The translations under genes were made by a program, and so were the position numbers. The notes beneath the pieces were generated by a model, which saw nothing but the letters and a program-made list of their open reading frames with translations, had not been told where the DNA came from and searched no databases. From assembly GCF_000819765.1 (NCBI RefSeq), contig NZ_CDBT01000047.1:1-64000 (forward strand): 64,000 nucleotides of DNA, in the 5' to 3' direction. The stretch's first letter is position 1, and each line of letters opens with the position of its first letter. Origin of the DNA: Aeromonas bivalvium (GTDB taxonomy: Bacteria > Pseudomonadota > Gammaproteobacteria > Enterobacterales > Aeromonadaceae). This document shows, one piece after another, positions 1 through 10,808 of the stretch.

Positions 1-22
1 GGTTTTTTATTGCCTGAAATCA

Positions 23-45
23 GCCACTTTCAAGCGAGAAGTGGC
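23..45 (-). terminator. Weak hairpin downstream of the patZ-like gene
   Basis: A 7-bp perfect inverted repeat (GCCACTT at 23-29, AAGTGGC at 39-45) with a 9-nt loop lies just after the stop codon of the minus-strand gene ending at 68. The following minus-strand bases are only moderately T-rich, so this is at best a weak intrinsic terminator. Confidence 0.3.
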
Positions 46-67
46 CAAGTCTTCTATTTTTCCTGTG

Positions 68-2644
68 TCACAGCCCCAGTTCTGTACAGGGCAATTCCAT
101 ATTGACCACCCCATCTTCCAGCTGGATATCGATCTTGAAGCCGAGGCGCTTGGCCAGATTGATCATGCCGCGATTGCTGGGCATGGTCATGCCTGAGAGC
201 TGGCCTATCTGCGCTTCCCTGGCGTAGCGCACTATCTTCTCCATCAGCAGGGTGCCCAACCCCAGCCCTTTCTGATCCGATCGCACCAGGATGGCAAACT
301 CGGCATCCCGTTTGTCCGGGGTCGAAATGGCTCGCACCACCCCCAGGATCTGCTGGTTGCAGGCGCCGTCCTGGCCGACCGCGACGAAGGCCATTTCCCG
401 GTCGTAATCGATCTGGGTCATGCGGGCCAGCTCCTCGTGGCCCAGTTCCCCAACGTCGGCAAAGAAGCGCTTGTATCTGTCTTCATCGGAGACCTTGAGC
501 ACGAACTGCTTGTGGGCCGGTTCATCTTCCGGCCGGATCGGGCGCAGCAGCACATGACTGTGGTCTTTCAACCAGGCCCCCTCTTCCAGCTCGGTGGGAT
601 AGGGTCGTATGGCTAGGGTCACTCCTGCTTCAGGCTCGGGCTGGGCCAGGATCAGACCAGCATCGAGTACCACCATCTCGTTGCCGCAGGCCTGCAGAGG
701 ATGCAGATCCAGCTCGCGGATTTCCGGGAAGGCGAGCAGCAACTCGGAGAGCTGGCACAGCACCTGGGCCAGCGCCGGAATATCCAGTGGCGCCGGACCA
801 GCCTGTTCGCGGATCTTGCGGCTCTTGAGGGCTTCGATGATCTGGTAGCGGGCCAGTGCCTGGTTGAGCGGCGGCAGGGCGGCCACCATCTCCTGAGGGT
901 CGGCGCCGGATTCCCCCAGCAGGATCACGGGACCGAACACGGGATCCTGCTGGATGCGGATCCTCAGTTCAAGACCGCCGCTGCGTCTGGCCATGCGCTG
1001 CACCAGCAGACCTTCGATGCGGGCGCCGGGATCATGCTGGCGCACCCTGTCCAGGATGGCATCGGCGGCCTGGGCCACCTCGGTCGAAGTACGCAGGTTC
1101 AACATGACCCCGTGTACCGAAGACTTGTGGATTATGTCGGGGGATCTCAGCTTGACCGCCACCGGGTAACCTATCTGCTCTGCGGTCAGGGTCGCCTCTA
1201 TGGCGTCCGTGACGATCCAGGTCGGCAGGGTGGCGAGGCCGCTTGCCTGGAGGAGTGGCTGCACCAGATGGGTATCCAGCCTGAGCTGCCTGCGCTCCAA
1301 TGCCTGCTGGATCAGCTTCTTGCAAAGGGCGAGGTCCACCTTGTCCCCCTGCAGGGAGGCCGGCGTTTCCATCAGCTGTTTCTGGTTGCGGCGGTATTCC
1401 ACCATGTGCATGAAGGCGTTGACCGCACTCTCCGGGGTGCGGTAGGTGGGAATGCCCGCCTCGTTGAACAGGCGGCGTCCCTCCTGGGCCGAGAACTCCC
1501 CCGCCCAGTTGGTGAGAAGGTTGAAGCGTCTGGCCCTGGGATGCTGCTTGAGGTAATCGATCAGGCTGCGGGCCAGCTCCACCCCTCGTGCCGTGAGGGA
1601 GGGGGCATGGATCAGCAGGATGGCATCGGCCTCGTCCCCTTGCAGCACGGTGTCGAGGGCGCGGCAGTAAGCCTGGATATCGGCATCGCTGCCTATGTCC
1701 TGGGGACGGCCCGCCAGCTTGCCGCCCCGCTCTTGCAGCACATCCGCCGCCATGTTGGCCAGACCGCGGCCATTGGAGATGATGGCGAGGCGCTCCCCCT
1801 TGAGGGTCAGGGAGTGGCTGAGTGTCTCCACGGCGGCGAACAGCTCATGGGTATCGCGCACCCGCAGCATGCCGGCCCGGCGAATGGCCGCGTCATAGAC
1901 GTTGTCGAGGCCGTTGACCGGATCATGGCGACCGCTCTTGAGCACCAGGATGGGTTTGTTGCGCGAGGCGGCGCGCGCGGCCGAGAGAAAGTGCCTGGCA
2001 TCGTGCAGCTTGTCCATATAGAGCAGGATGGCGCGGGTCACGCTGTCGCGGGAGAGCTGATCCAGCAGCTGGCCGAAGTCGATGTCACAGTGATCACCGA
2101 GGGAGACGAAGGCGGAAAACCCCACCTCGTGCTGCTTGGCCCAATCCAGGATGGTGGTACTCACGGCCGCCGATTGGGAGAGAAAAGCCACCTGACCCGG
2201 TTTGGCCGCGATGGGGGAGAAACTGGCGTTGATGCCCTGCCCCGGCAACAGCAGGCCCATGCTGTTGGGGCCGAGCAGGCGAATGCCGTACTGGTGGCGC
2301 AGCCGCTGCAGCTCGAGGCGCTCCTCATCGCTGAACTCCCCGGCCAGAATGATGACGGCGCCGGTGCCACGCTGGCCCAGGGCCTCTACCAGAGGCAGTA
2401 CCCGCTCGCGCCGGGTACAGATGATGGCCAGATCCGGGGCCAGCGGCAGGCTGGCGACATCCGGGTAGGCCAGTACACCGGCGATGGCCTGACTGTCGGT
2501 ACTGACCGGCAGTATGGGCCCCTGGAACTGGCCCGCCAGCAGGTGGCGGATCAGCACATGGCCCGCCTTCTGGGGGTTGCTCGAGGCGCCGATCACGGCG
2601 ATTGACTGGGGTTTGAAGAGCCGATCCAGGCCACTGGGTTTCAT
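68..2644 (-). CDS. patZ: Bifunctional acyl-CoA synthetase (NDP-forming type)/GNAT protein acetyltransferase, PatZ/Pat family
   Basis: Large two-part protein of about 858 aa. The N-terminal part is an NDP-forming acyl-CoA synthetase module: CoA-binding Rossmann region near residue 20 (SIAVIGASSNP), succinyl-CoA-ligase-like middle (LAIISNGRGLANMAADVL) and an ATP-grasp subdomain around residue 500 (YPVAVKLRSPDIIHKSS). The last ~160 residues are a GNAT domain with the acetyl-CoA loop QKGLGLGTLLMEKI. In Escherichia and Salmonella this architecture is the lysine acetyltransferase that modifies Acs and other enzymes with acetyl-CoA, the synthetase half acting as a sensor; that role is inferred here from architecture. 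Length is close to the usual ~880 aa. I chose the ATG at 2644 because the next residues match the family; a GTG at 2668 would add eight residues. Monocistronic as far as visible. Confidence 0.9.
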   Translation of the reverse strand: MKPSGLDRLFKPQSIAVIGASSNPQKAGHVLIRHLLAGQFQGPILPVSTDSQAIAGVLAYPDVASLPLAPDLAIICTRRERVLPLVEALGQRGTGAVIILAGEFSDEERLELQRLRHQYGIRLLGPNSMGLLLPGQGINASFSPIAAKPGQVAFLSQSAAVSTTILDWAKQHEVGFSAFVSLGDHCDIDFGQLLDQLSRDSVTRAILLYMDKLHDARHFLSAARAASRNKPILVLKSGRHDPVNGLDNVYDAAIRRAGMLRVRDTHELFAAVETLSHSLTLKGERLAIISNGRGLANMAADVLQERGGKLAGRPQDIGSDADIQAYCRALDTVLQGDEADAILLIHAPSLTARGVELARSLIDYLKQHPRARRFNLLTNWAGEFSAQEGRRLFNEAGIPTYRTPESAVNAFMHMVEYRRNQKQLMETPASLQGDKVDLALCKKLIQQALERRQLRLDTHLVQPLLQASGLATLPTWIVTDAIEATLTAEQIGYPVAVKLRSPDIIHKSSVHGVMLNLRTSTEVAQAADAILDRVRQHDPGARIEGLLVQRMARRSGGLELRIRIQQDPVFGPVILLGESGADPQEMVAALPPLNQALARYQIIEALKSRKIREQAGPAPLDIPALAQVLCQLSELLLAFPEIRELDLHPLQACGNEMVVLDAGLILAQPEPEAGVTLAIRPYPTELEEGAWLKDHSHVLLRPIRPEDEPAHKQFVLKVSDEDRYKRFFADVGELGHEELARMTQIDYDREMAFVAVGQDGACNQQILGVVRAISTPDKRDAEFAILVRSDQKGLGLGTLLMEKIVRYAREAQIGQLSGMTMPSNRGMINLAKRLGFKIDIQLEDGVVNMELPCTELGL

Positions 2645-2720
2645 GGGCAGGCATCCGTTGCTGGGCACAGAGCCTGAGTCTACCCTGTCTCGGCTGCGGC
2701 TTCTGTGACCAGATGCGCCA

Positions 2721-2912
2721 TCAGCGCTTGCCGAGCTCGGCGGCGACCAGATAGAACCTCAGTTCCCCCTGGATGCGGCGCACCGCCGCCAGATGGCGAT
2801 CCTGCAGATAGATCTCCTGCTCCTGCTCCAGGCTTGCCCTGGGCAGGCCCATGCTTTGCAGATACTCCTCAAACAGCACAGGGCTCCTGATTTCGACGAG
2901 ATGATCTTTCAT
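2721..2912 (-). CDS. Small hypothetical protein (63 aa)
   Basis: Short, charged, soluble-looking protein of 63 aa beginning MKDHLVEIRSP, with no signal peptide, membrane segment or cysteine. A good ribosome binding site (AAGGAG, six bases upstream) supports the ATG at 2912 over an in-frame upstream start at 2960. It sits between the patZ-like gene and ilvY, all on the minus strand. I do not recognise a family. The strong RBS and normal codon use suggest a real gene. Confidence 0.6.
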   Translation of the reverse strand: MKDHLVEIRSPVLFEEYLQSMGLPRASLEQEQEIYLQDRHLAAVRRIQGELRFYLVAAELGKR

Positions 2913-3013
2913 GGGCGACTCCTTGCTCTGGCATGGGTTGAGGGAGCCTAGTGTAGTCAAAGGAGTCGGTGGCGCTAGCTGTCAGATCTGTCATCAAGAT
3001 GGCGGCAGCACCG

Positions 3014-3907
3014 CTAGCCGTAATTGTGCTGGCTCTTGGCCGTGTCCCAGAATGCCTTGACCAGCGGCTCTTCCAGTCGCTTCTTGAGTACCCCCATACC
3101 GACATCGAACGGTTTGAGGGCCGGTTTGGGTTCGACGATACGCACCTTTTCCCCCATGGGGCTGTGGTCGATGACGGCGGCGGGCACCAAGCCGACACCG
3201 CAGCCGAGGGCCACCATGGCGACTATGCCTTCATTGCCCGCCACCTCGGCATAGATGTTGGGGGCTATGCCCTTGTTGCGAAACCACTGATCGCAGCGTT
3301 TACGGGCCAGTCCCTGCTCCGAGAGGATGAGGGGCAGCCGCTCCCAGTCCGGTTCGCCCTGGCGAAACCACTGGCTCAGTTGTGGCGCCGTGCGGGGGGC
3401 AATAAACACCAGGGGCACCTGCTGCAGGCTGGCGAATTCCAGCTTGGCCGGCAGGGCATCGGGGCGGGCGGCGATGGCGATGTCCACCTCCTCGCCGAGG
3501 ATCTTCTCCACCGCCAGGGCCGGATCGCCGGTCTCCAGCTTGATTTCCAGCTGAGGGTAGCGGCGGCGAAAGCGCTCCAGCACATCGGGCAGCAGGAAGT
3601 AGCTGGCGGTGACAGAGCAGAACACCCGCAGCCGCCCCTGCAAGGGTTCGTCGCTGCGTTTGAGATCCTGCTTGAGCTGGCGCCATTCCTGCAACAGATT
3701 GCCACCGAATTCCCGCAGCTTCTCCCCTGCCGGGGTGAGACGCACGCTGCGGTTGTCCCGCTCGAACAATACGCAGCCGGTCTCCTGCTCCAGGCGCTGG
3801 ATGGCGCGGCTCAAGGTAGAGGGGCTGACCGCCATGGCGTCGGCGCTCTTGCCAAAATGAAGGGAGTCGGCGAGGTGGAGAAACAGCTCGAGATTGCGAA
3901 GGTCCAT
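3014..3907 (-). CDS. ilvY: LysR-type regulator IlvY
   Basis: A 297-aa LysR-family protein starting MDLRNLELFLHLADSLHFG, with an N-terminal winged helix-turn-helix (SPSTLSRAIQRLEQ) and a periplasmic-binding-like effector domain. It is divergent from ilvC with a 225-bp intergenic region, the classical ilvY/ilvC arrangement. In enterobacteria IlvY binds acetolactate or acetohydroxybutyrate and activates ilvC. The upstream reading frame extends to 4060, but the ATG at 3907 matches the usual LysR length and N-terminus. Function is assigned from position plus family; I read no enzymatic motifs. Confidence 0.92.
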   Translation of the reverse strand: MDLRNLELFLHLADSLHFGKSADAMAVSPSTLSRAIQRLEQETGCVLFERDNRSVRLTPAGEKLREFGGNLLQEWRQLKQDLKRSDEPLQGRLRVFCSVTASYFLLPDVLERFRRRYPQLEIKLETGDPALAVEKILGEEVDIAIAARPDALPAKLEFASLQQVPLVFIAPRTAPQLSQWFRQGEPDWERLPLILSEQGLARKRCDQWFRNKGIAPNIYAEVAGNEGIVAMVALGCGVGLVPAAVIDHSPMGEKVRIVEPKPALKPFDVGMGVLKKRLEEPLVKAFWDTAKSQHNYG

Positions 3908-4051
3908 CGTTGAAATCCTGCAAAACGGCCCATGGGCCGCATATATCCGCCCTGGCTGCGTGTCGGAAGTCATGCTCCGGGCAGGGAGGCGGTCTGAGAT
4001 TGCGAAGAATAACATTTCAATTACTGCAACGTACTGTTTCGAATATATCAG

Positions 4052-4080
4052 TTCAAGCAATATCTGTCCCGCGCTATAGT
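4052..4080 (+). promoter_or_regulatory. Probable ilvC promoter in the ilvY-ilvC divergent region
   Basis: TTCAAG (4052-4057) and TATAGT (4075-4080) are separated by 17 bp and would start transcription about 45 bases before ilvC. The poor -35 hexamer and good -10 fit an activator-dependent promoter. The AT-rich stretch 4010-4060 just upstream is the expected IlvY operator region, but I cannot delimit the operators. Confidence 0.5.
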
Positions 4081-4132
4081 GGTTTGGTCAACGCCCATAG
4101 CGGCACGGAATCAATCGAACGGAGCAATCACC

Positions 4133-5614
4133 ATGGCGAACTATTTCAACACCCTGAACCTGCGTCAGCAGTTGGCCCAGCTGGGCAAGTGTCGTTTCAT
4201 GCAGCGAGCGGAATTCGCCGATGGCTGCGAGGTGCTGAAGGGCAAGAAGGTGGTGATTGTGGGCTGTGGCGCCCAGGGTCTGAACCAGGGCCTGAACATG
4301 CGTGACTCCGGGCTGGACATCTCCTATGCCCTGCGCCAGGCCGCCATCACCGAGAAGCGCGCCTCCTGGCAGAAGGCCACCGACAACGGCTTCGTGGTCG
4401 GCACCTATGAAGATCTGATCCCGACCGCCGATCTGGTGCTGAACCTGACTCCGGACAAGCAGCACTCCGACGTGGTGAAGACCGTGATGCCGTTGATGAA
4501 GCAGGGCGCTGCCCTGGGTTACTCCCACGGCTTCAACGTGGTGGAAGAGGGTCAGCAGATCCGCGCCGACATCACTGTCGTCATGGTGGCGCCCAAGTGC
4601 CCGGGTACCGAGGTGCGTGAAGAGTACAAGCGCGGCTTCGGTGTGCCGACCCTGATCGCCGTTCACCCGGAAAACGATCCCCGGGGCGAGGGCATGGCCA
4701 TCGCCAAGGCGTGGGCCTCCGCCACCGGCGGCGACCGTGCCGGCGTGCTGGAATCCTCCTTCGTCGCGGAAGTGAAATCCGATCTGATGGGCGAGCAGAC
4801 CATTCTGTGCGGCATGCTGCAGGCCGGTTCCCTGCTCTGCTACGACAAGCTGGTTGCCGAGGGCACTGACCCGGCCTACGCCGGCAAGCTGATCCAGTTC
4901 GGCTGGGAGACCATCACCGAGGCCCTGAAGCAGGGCGGCATCAGCCTGATGATGGACCGCCTCTCCAACCCGGCCAAGCTGCGTGCCTTCGAGCTCTCCG
5001 AGCAGCTGCGCACCCTGATGCGCCCCCTGTTCGAGAAGCACATGGATGACATCATCGCCGGCGAGTTCTCCCGCGGCATGATGGCTGACTGGGCCGAAGA
5101 CGATGCCAAGCTGTTCGGCTGGCGCGAAGAGACCGGCAAGTCCGCCTTCGAGAATGCCCCTGCCTATGCCGGCAAGATCGCCGAGCAGGAGTACTTCGAC
5201 AATGGCGTGGTCATGGTGGCCATGGTCAAGGCGGGTGTCGAGCTGGCGTTCGAGACCATGGTGGCCTCCGGCATCTATGAAGAGTCCGCCTACTACGAGT
5301 CTCTGCACGAGCTGCCGCTGATCGCCAACACAGTCGCCCGCAAGCGTCTGTACGAGATGAACGTGGTCATCTCAGATACCGCGGAGTACGGCAACTACCT
5401 GTTCGCCAACGCCGCCGTGCCGCTGCTGAGCGAGCACTTCATGCCGACCCTGCAAGCAGGGGACCTGGGCAGTGCCCGTGCCGAGAGCAAGGCGGTGGAC
5501 AACCTGGCCCTGCTGGCCGCCAACGAAGCGACCCGCAACCACCCGATCGAGAAGATTGGCCAGACCCTGCGTGGCTACATGAAGGACATGAAGCGCATCG
5601 CCGTCGGCGGTTAA
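4133..5614 (+). CDS. ilvC: Ketol-acid reductoisomerase (class II)
   Basis: A 493-aa protein, close to the 491 aa of the E. coli enzyme and therefore the long (class II) form with a duplicated knotted C-terminal domain. It carries the Rossmann motif [20 protein letters not shown] and the metal/substrate region around [14 protein letters not shown]. It converts acetolactate or acetohydroxybutyrate to the dihydroxy acid with NADPH and Mg2+, the second common step of Ile/Val synthesis. The ATG at 4133 follows a GGAG; the frame is open further upstream, but the family N-terminus [14 protein letters not shown] fixes the start. Transcription is probably driven by IlvY from the divergent region, separately from the ilvGMEDA operon at 26-32 kb. 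Confidence 0.97.
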   Translation: MANYFNTLNLRQQLAQLGKCRFMQRAEFADGCEVLKGKKVVIVGCGAQGLNQGLNMRDSGLDISYALRQAAITEKRASWQKATDNGFVVGTYEDLIPTADLVLNLTPDKQHSDVVKTVMPLMKQGAALGYSHGFNVVEEGQQIRADITVVMVAPKCPGTEVREEYKRGFGVPTLIAVHPENDPRGEGMAIAKAWASATGGDRAGVLESSFVAEVKSDLMGEQTILCGMLQAGSLLCYDKLVAEGTDPAYAGKLIQFGWETITEALKQGGISLMMDRLSNPAKLRAFELSEQLRTLMRPLFEKHMDDIIAGEFSRGMMADWAEDDAKLFGWREETGKSAFENAPAYAGKIAEQEYFDNGVVMVAMVKAGVELAFETMVASGIYEESAYYESLHELPLIANTVARKRLYEMNVVISDTAEYGNYLFANAAVPLLSEHFMPTLQAGDLGSARAESKAVDNLALLAANEATRNHPIEKIGQTLRGYMKDMKRIAVGG

Positions 5615-5711
5615 GCCAGCATCGGGCTGGATGATAAAGGGGCGGGGATGACGATCCCCGTCGCCGGTCGGGCTGGACACCCGACTGGCCAGCCAGAAAA
5701 CCCGGCCATAA

Positions 5712-5740
5712 AAAAGCCCCGCTCATCGAGCGGGGCTTTT
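5712..5740. terminator. Bidirectional terminator between ilvC and pgi
   Basis: Perfect 12-bp stem AAAAGCCCCGCT (5712-5723) / AGCGGGGCTTTT (5729-5740) with a 5-nt loop. There is a T run on either strand, so it can end both the converging ilvC (+) and pgi (-) transcripts. Confidence 0.9.
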
Positions 5741-5762
5741 GCATTCAGAAAGGCAGGAAAAC

Positions 5763-7715
<1,953 letters not shown>

Positions 7716-7746
7716 TTGAGCTTACCCTTACAGTAAAGGTTAATGT
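7716..7746 (+). promoter_or_regulatory. CueR-type copA promoter with 19-bp spacer
   Basis: TTGAGC (7716-7721) and TAATGT (7741-7746) are 19 bp apart, the over-long spacing characteristic of MerR-family-activated promoters. The spacer holds a dyad, CTTAC (7721-7725) and GTAAAGG (7733-7739), around a 7-bp centre, the layout of CueR boxes. A CueR gene lies just downstream of copA. The -10 overlaps an upstream in-frame ATG at 7743, which rules that codon out as the copA start. Confidence 0.8.
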
Positions 7747-7778
7747 TGGTGCATGAGTCGCATCACGGGAGACGTGCC

Positions 7779-10151
7779 ATGACCACCACCATCCAACTGC
7801 CCATTCAGGGTATGAGCTGTGCCAACTGCGCGAGCCGCATCGGGGCGGCCCTCAATCGCATCGACGGCGTCGAGGCCAGCGTCAATTTCGCCCTGGAGCA
7901 GGCCGCCGTCACCCTGCTGGATGAGGCCTCCCTGCCCGAGGTGGTGGCGCACATTCGCCAGCAAGGCTATGAGGTGGTGGGCGAGCGAGTCGAGTTTCAG
8001 GTGAGCGGCATGAGCTGCGCCGCCTGCGCCGGTCGCATCGAGCGGGCCCTTGCTGCCCTGCCGGGCGCCCTGTCGGCCGAGGTCAACTTCGCCACCGAGC
8101 GGGCGCTGATCACCTTGCTGCCCGGTCCCCTGAGCCCTGCCGTGGTGCGCGACCAGATTGTCGCACTGGGTTTTGGCGCCGAACAGGTGCGCGGCAGCGT
8201 CTCCGCCCGTCAGCAGCAGTTGCAGGCCAGGGAACAACAGGAGCGACAGGAGGCGCGACGCGCCTTGCATCAGGTGCTGATCGCCTCCTTGCTTACCCTG
8301 CCCCTGCTGGCGGGCATGATGACCATGGCCGGCCTGCTGAGCTGGCATCTGCCAGCCTGGGCCGAGTGGGCGCTGGCCACACCGGTGCAGTTCTGGATCG
8401 GCGGGCGCTTCTACCGCGGGGCCTGGCTGGCCCTGAAGAACCGGGCCGCCAACATGGATGTGCTGGTCGCCACCGGCACCAGCGCCGCCTATTTCTACAG
8501 CCTCTATCTCTGGCTCAGTCTGGGGGCGCAGGCCTCGGGTCACCTCTATTTCGAGGCGAGCGCCCTCATCATCACTCTCATCTCCCTCGGCAAGCTGCTG
8601 GAGGCCCGCGCCCGGCGCAGTACCCAGTCGGCCATTCGCGAGCTGATGGCATTGCGCCCAGAGCGAGCCACGGTAAAACGGGGGGGAGACTGGGTCAGTG
8701 TGGCGGTGGACGAGGTGCTGCGTGGCGATCTCATCCGGGTATTGGCCGGGGAGCGGGTGCCGGTGGACGGCACCATCAGCCAGGGCAGCAGCGAGCTGGA
8801 TGAATCCATACTCACCGGCGAGAGCATGCCGGTGCCGCGAGGGGTTGGCGAGCCCGTGCTGGGGGGGGCCATCAATGGTTCCGGGGTACTGACCATCACG
8901 GCGACGACCGTGGGGGAGGATTCCAGCCTCAATAAGATCATCGCCCTGGTCGAGCGTGCCCAGATGGGCAAGGCGCCGCTGCAGCAGTTGGTGGACAGGG
9001 TCTCCGCCGTGTTCGTGCCCCTGGTGATGGCCGTCGCCCTGCTCACCCTGCTGCTGTGGTGGGCCTGGGCCGGGGACTTCGGCCATGCCCTGCTGGCGGC
9101 GGTGGCCGTGCTGGTCATCGCCTGTCCCTGCGCCCTCGGTCTGGCGACCCCGGCGGCCATAGTGACGGGCACCGGGGTGGCTGCGCGCCACGGCATCCTG
9201 ATCAAGGACGTGGATACCTTGCAAAAAGCCCATGACATCAAGGCGGTCATCTTCGACAAGACGGGCACCCTGACCGAGGGCAAGCCGGTGTTGCAGAGCT
9301 GGAGCGGTGACGCCGCCTCCCTGCGTCTTGCTGCGGCGTTGCAACAGGCGAGCGAGCATCCCCTGGCCCGCGCCATGACCGCCAGCCAGGCACAGGCCTC
9401 TCTGCCCGAACCGCAAGGGGTCGAGGTGCGGGTCGGCAGCGGCATAGTGGGGGAGGTCGAGGGGAACAGGGTCGCCATCGGCAATCCGGCCCTGATGGCG
9501 AGCCTGGGGCTGGTGGTCGACCCGGTTGAGGAGACGGATGGGGCGACCCGGGTCTGGGTTGCCATCGAGGGCCGACTGGCCGGGGTGGCCGCCCTGGCGG
9601 ACACGCTGCGTCCCGAGAGCCGTCAGGCGGTGGCGAACCTGCGGGCGCGCGGCATCGACAGCTGGCTGGTGAGCGGCGATGCCCCCGGCCCCGTGGCCCG
9701 GATCGCTGGCGAGCTGGGGCTGACAGGATCATTCGATTCCGTCTTGCCTGACGGCAAGGTCGGCCGGGTCGAGGCGCTGCGCGGGCAGGTGCAGGGGCGG
9801 GTCGCCATGGTCGGTGACGGGGTCAACGATGCCCCCGCCCTGGCGGCGGCCGATGTCGGCATCGCCATGGGGTCCGGATCGGATGTGGCCATGGAGACGG
9901 CGGCCATCACGCTGATGAGATCAGACCCCCGGCTGGTGGCCGATGCCATCGACATCTCGGCGGCGACCTGGCGCACCATACGTCAGAATCTGTTCTGGGC
10001 CTTTGCCTTCAACGTGACAGGCATTCCCCTCGCGGCATTGGGCTACCTCAGCCCCGAGCTGGCGGGGGCCGCCATGGCCCTTAGCAGCGTCACCGTGCTC
10101 GGCAACTCCCTGCTGCTCAAGCGTTGGCGTCCCAAGGCCGGGCAGGGATGA
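7779..10151 (+). CDS. copA: Cu(+)-exporting P1B-type ATPase
   Basis: A 790-aa heavy-metal P-type ATPase. Two N-terminal HMA domains carry GMSCANC (C14, C17) and GMSCAAC (C80, C83). The membrane metal site is CPC at 449-451, the phosphatase motif TGES at 346-349, the phosphorylation motif DKTGTLT at 493-499, then SEHPLA and GDGVNDAPALAAADVG. CPC plus the two CxxC domains indicate Cu(I) export from cytoplasm to periplasm. The start at 7779 follows GGGAGA and lies downstream of the predicted -10, so the longer frame from 7743 is untenable. A cueR gene 143 bp downstream supports copper-induced control. Confidence 0.95.
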   Translation: MTTTIQLPIQGMSCANCASRIGAALNRIDGVEASVNFALEQAAVTLLDEASLPEVVAHIRQQGYEVVGERVEFQVSGMSCAACAGRIERALAALPGALSAEVNFATERALITLLPGPLSPAVVRDQIVALGFGAEQVRGSVSARQQQLQAREQQERQEARRALHQVLIASLLTLPLLAGMMTMAGLLSWHLPAWAEWALATPVQFWIGGRFYRGAWLALKNRAANMDVLVATGTSAAYFYSLYLWLSLGAQASGHLYFEASALIITLISLGKLLEARARRSTQSAIRELMALRPERATVKRGGDWVSVAVDEVLRGDLIRVLAGERVPVDGTISQGSSELDESILTGESMPVPRGVGEPVLGGAINGSGVLTITATTVGEDSSLNKIIALVERAQMGKAPLQQLVDRVSAVFVPLVMAVALLTLLLWWAWAGDFGHALLAAVAVLVIACPCALGLATPAAIVTGTGVAARHGILIKDVDTLQKAHDIKAVIFDKTGTLTEGKPVLQSWSGDAASLRLAAALQQASEHPLARAMTASQAQASLPEPQGVEVRVGSGIVGEVEGNRVAIGNPALMASLGLVVDPVEETDGATRVWVAIEGRLAGVAALADTLRPESRQAVANLRARGIDSWLVSGDAPGPVARIAGELGLTGSFDSVLPDGKVGRVEALRGQVQGRVAMVGDGVNDAPALAAADVGIAMGSGSDVAMETAAITLMRSDPRLVADAIDISAATWRTIRQNLFWAFAFNVTGIPLAALGYLSPELAGAAMALSSVTVLGNSLLLKRWRPKAGQG

Positions 10152-10294
10152 AGGGGCGGGGAGCCAGCACGAGGACTCCCCTCGACAGTCACAGACAGAA
10201 AACGGCAGCGGCAGGCCATGGCGGGCGCCCTGCATCACTCATTGTTCGGTAGCTAGTTCAGGCCCGGCAGCGGGCCCGATATCAGGAGTCATAG

Positions 10295-10684
10295 ATGAAC
10301 ATCAGCAAGGCCGCCCAGGCCACCGGCCTCAGTGCCAAGACCATTCGTTACTACGAAAGCATAGGCCTCATTACGGCGCCCCTTCGCAGCGATAACGGCT
10401 ATCGCAGCTATGGGGAGGAGACGGTGCGCGAGCTGCATTTCGTCAAGCGGGCGCGGGAGACGGGCTTCAACCTGGAGGAGTGCCAGGAGCTGCTGGCCCT
10501 GTACCGTGACAAGCACAGAAGCAGCGCCCAGGTGAAGAAGCTGGCCCAGGAGAAGATCGTCGACCTGAAGGCCCGCATTCAGGGTTTGCAAACCATGCTG
10601 AGCAGCCTGGAGGGGCTGGTGACCTGCTGCCACGGTGATGACAGGCCAGAGTGCCCCATTCTCGACGAGCTGGAGCGGGGCTGA
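10295..10684 (+). CDS. cueR: Cu(I)-responsive MerR-family regulator CueR
   Basis: A 129-aa MerR protein: N-terminal winged helix (MNISKAAQATGLSAKTIRYYE), dimerisation helix, and a C-terminal metal loop with C112 and C120 at the same numbers as the two Cu(I) ligands of E. coli CueR (CHGDDRPEC), plus an adjacent C111. It should activate the 19-bp-spacer copA promoter by DNA distortion when Cu(I) binds. It lies downstream of copA on the same strand, so it may be partly cotranscribed with its target. Confidence 0.93.
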   Translation: MNISKAAQATGLSAKTIRYYESIGLITAPLRSDNGYRSYGEETVRELHFVKRARETGFNLEECQELLALYRDKHRSSAQVKKLAQEKIVDLKARIQGLQTMLSSLEGLVTCCHGDDRPECPILDELERG

Positions 10685-10808
10685 GTCGGGGTCGCTCGTC
10701 GTCCTTTGGCCCGCTCCTGGCTGATGGAGTGGTTAATAAGTGGCCATTTGTTGTTGGCCGCCGGGGGCTGGGATAGACTAGGCGGCTATTGCAAACGGAG
10801 TTCCCCCC

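Noticed and set aside
701-2605. Long plus-strand open frame (about 634 codons) opposite the patZ-like gene
   Set aside because: It is antisense to a well-conserved gene, has no RBS or domain, and its composition (His/Gln/Gly-rich) is typical of antisense frames in high-GC DNA.
4088-5308. Long minus-strand frame opposite ilvC
   Set aside because: Shadow of ilvC; low-complexity His/Gln/Leu-rich text with no family features.
7740-9416. 558-codon minus-strand frame opposite copA
   Set aside because: Antisense shadow of copA, Gln/Gly/His-rich and without an RBS.
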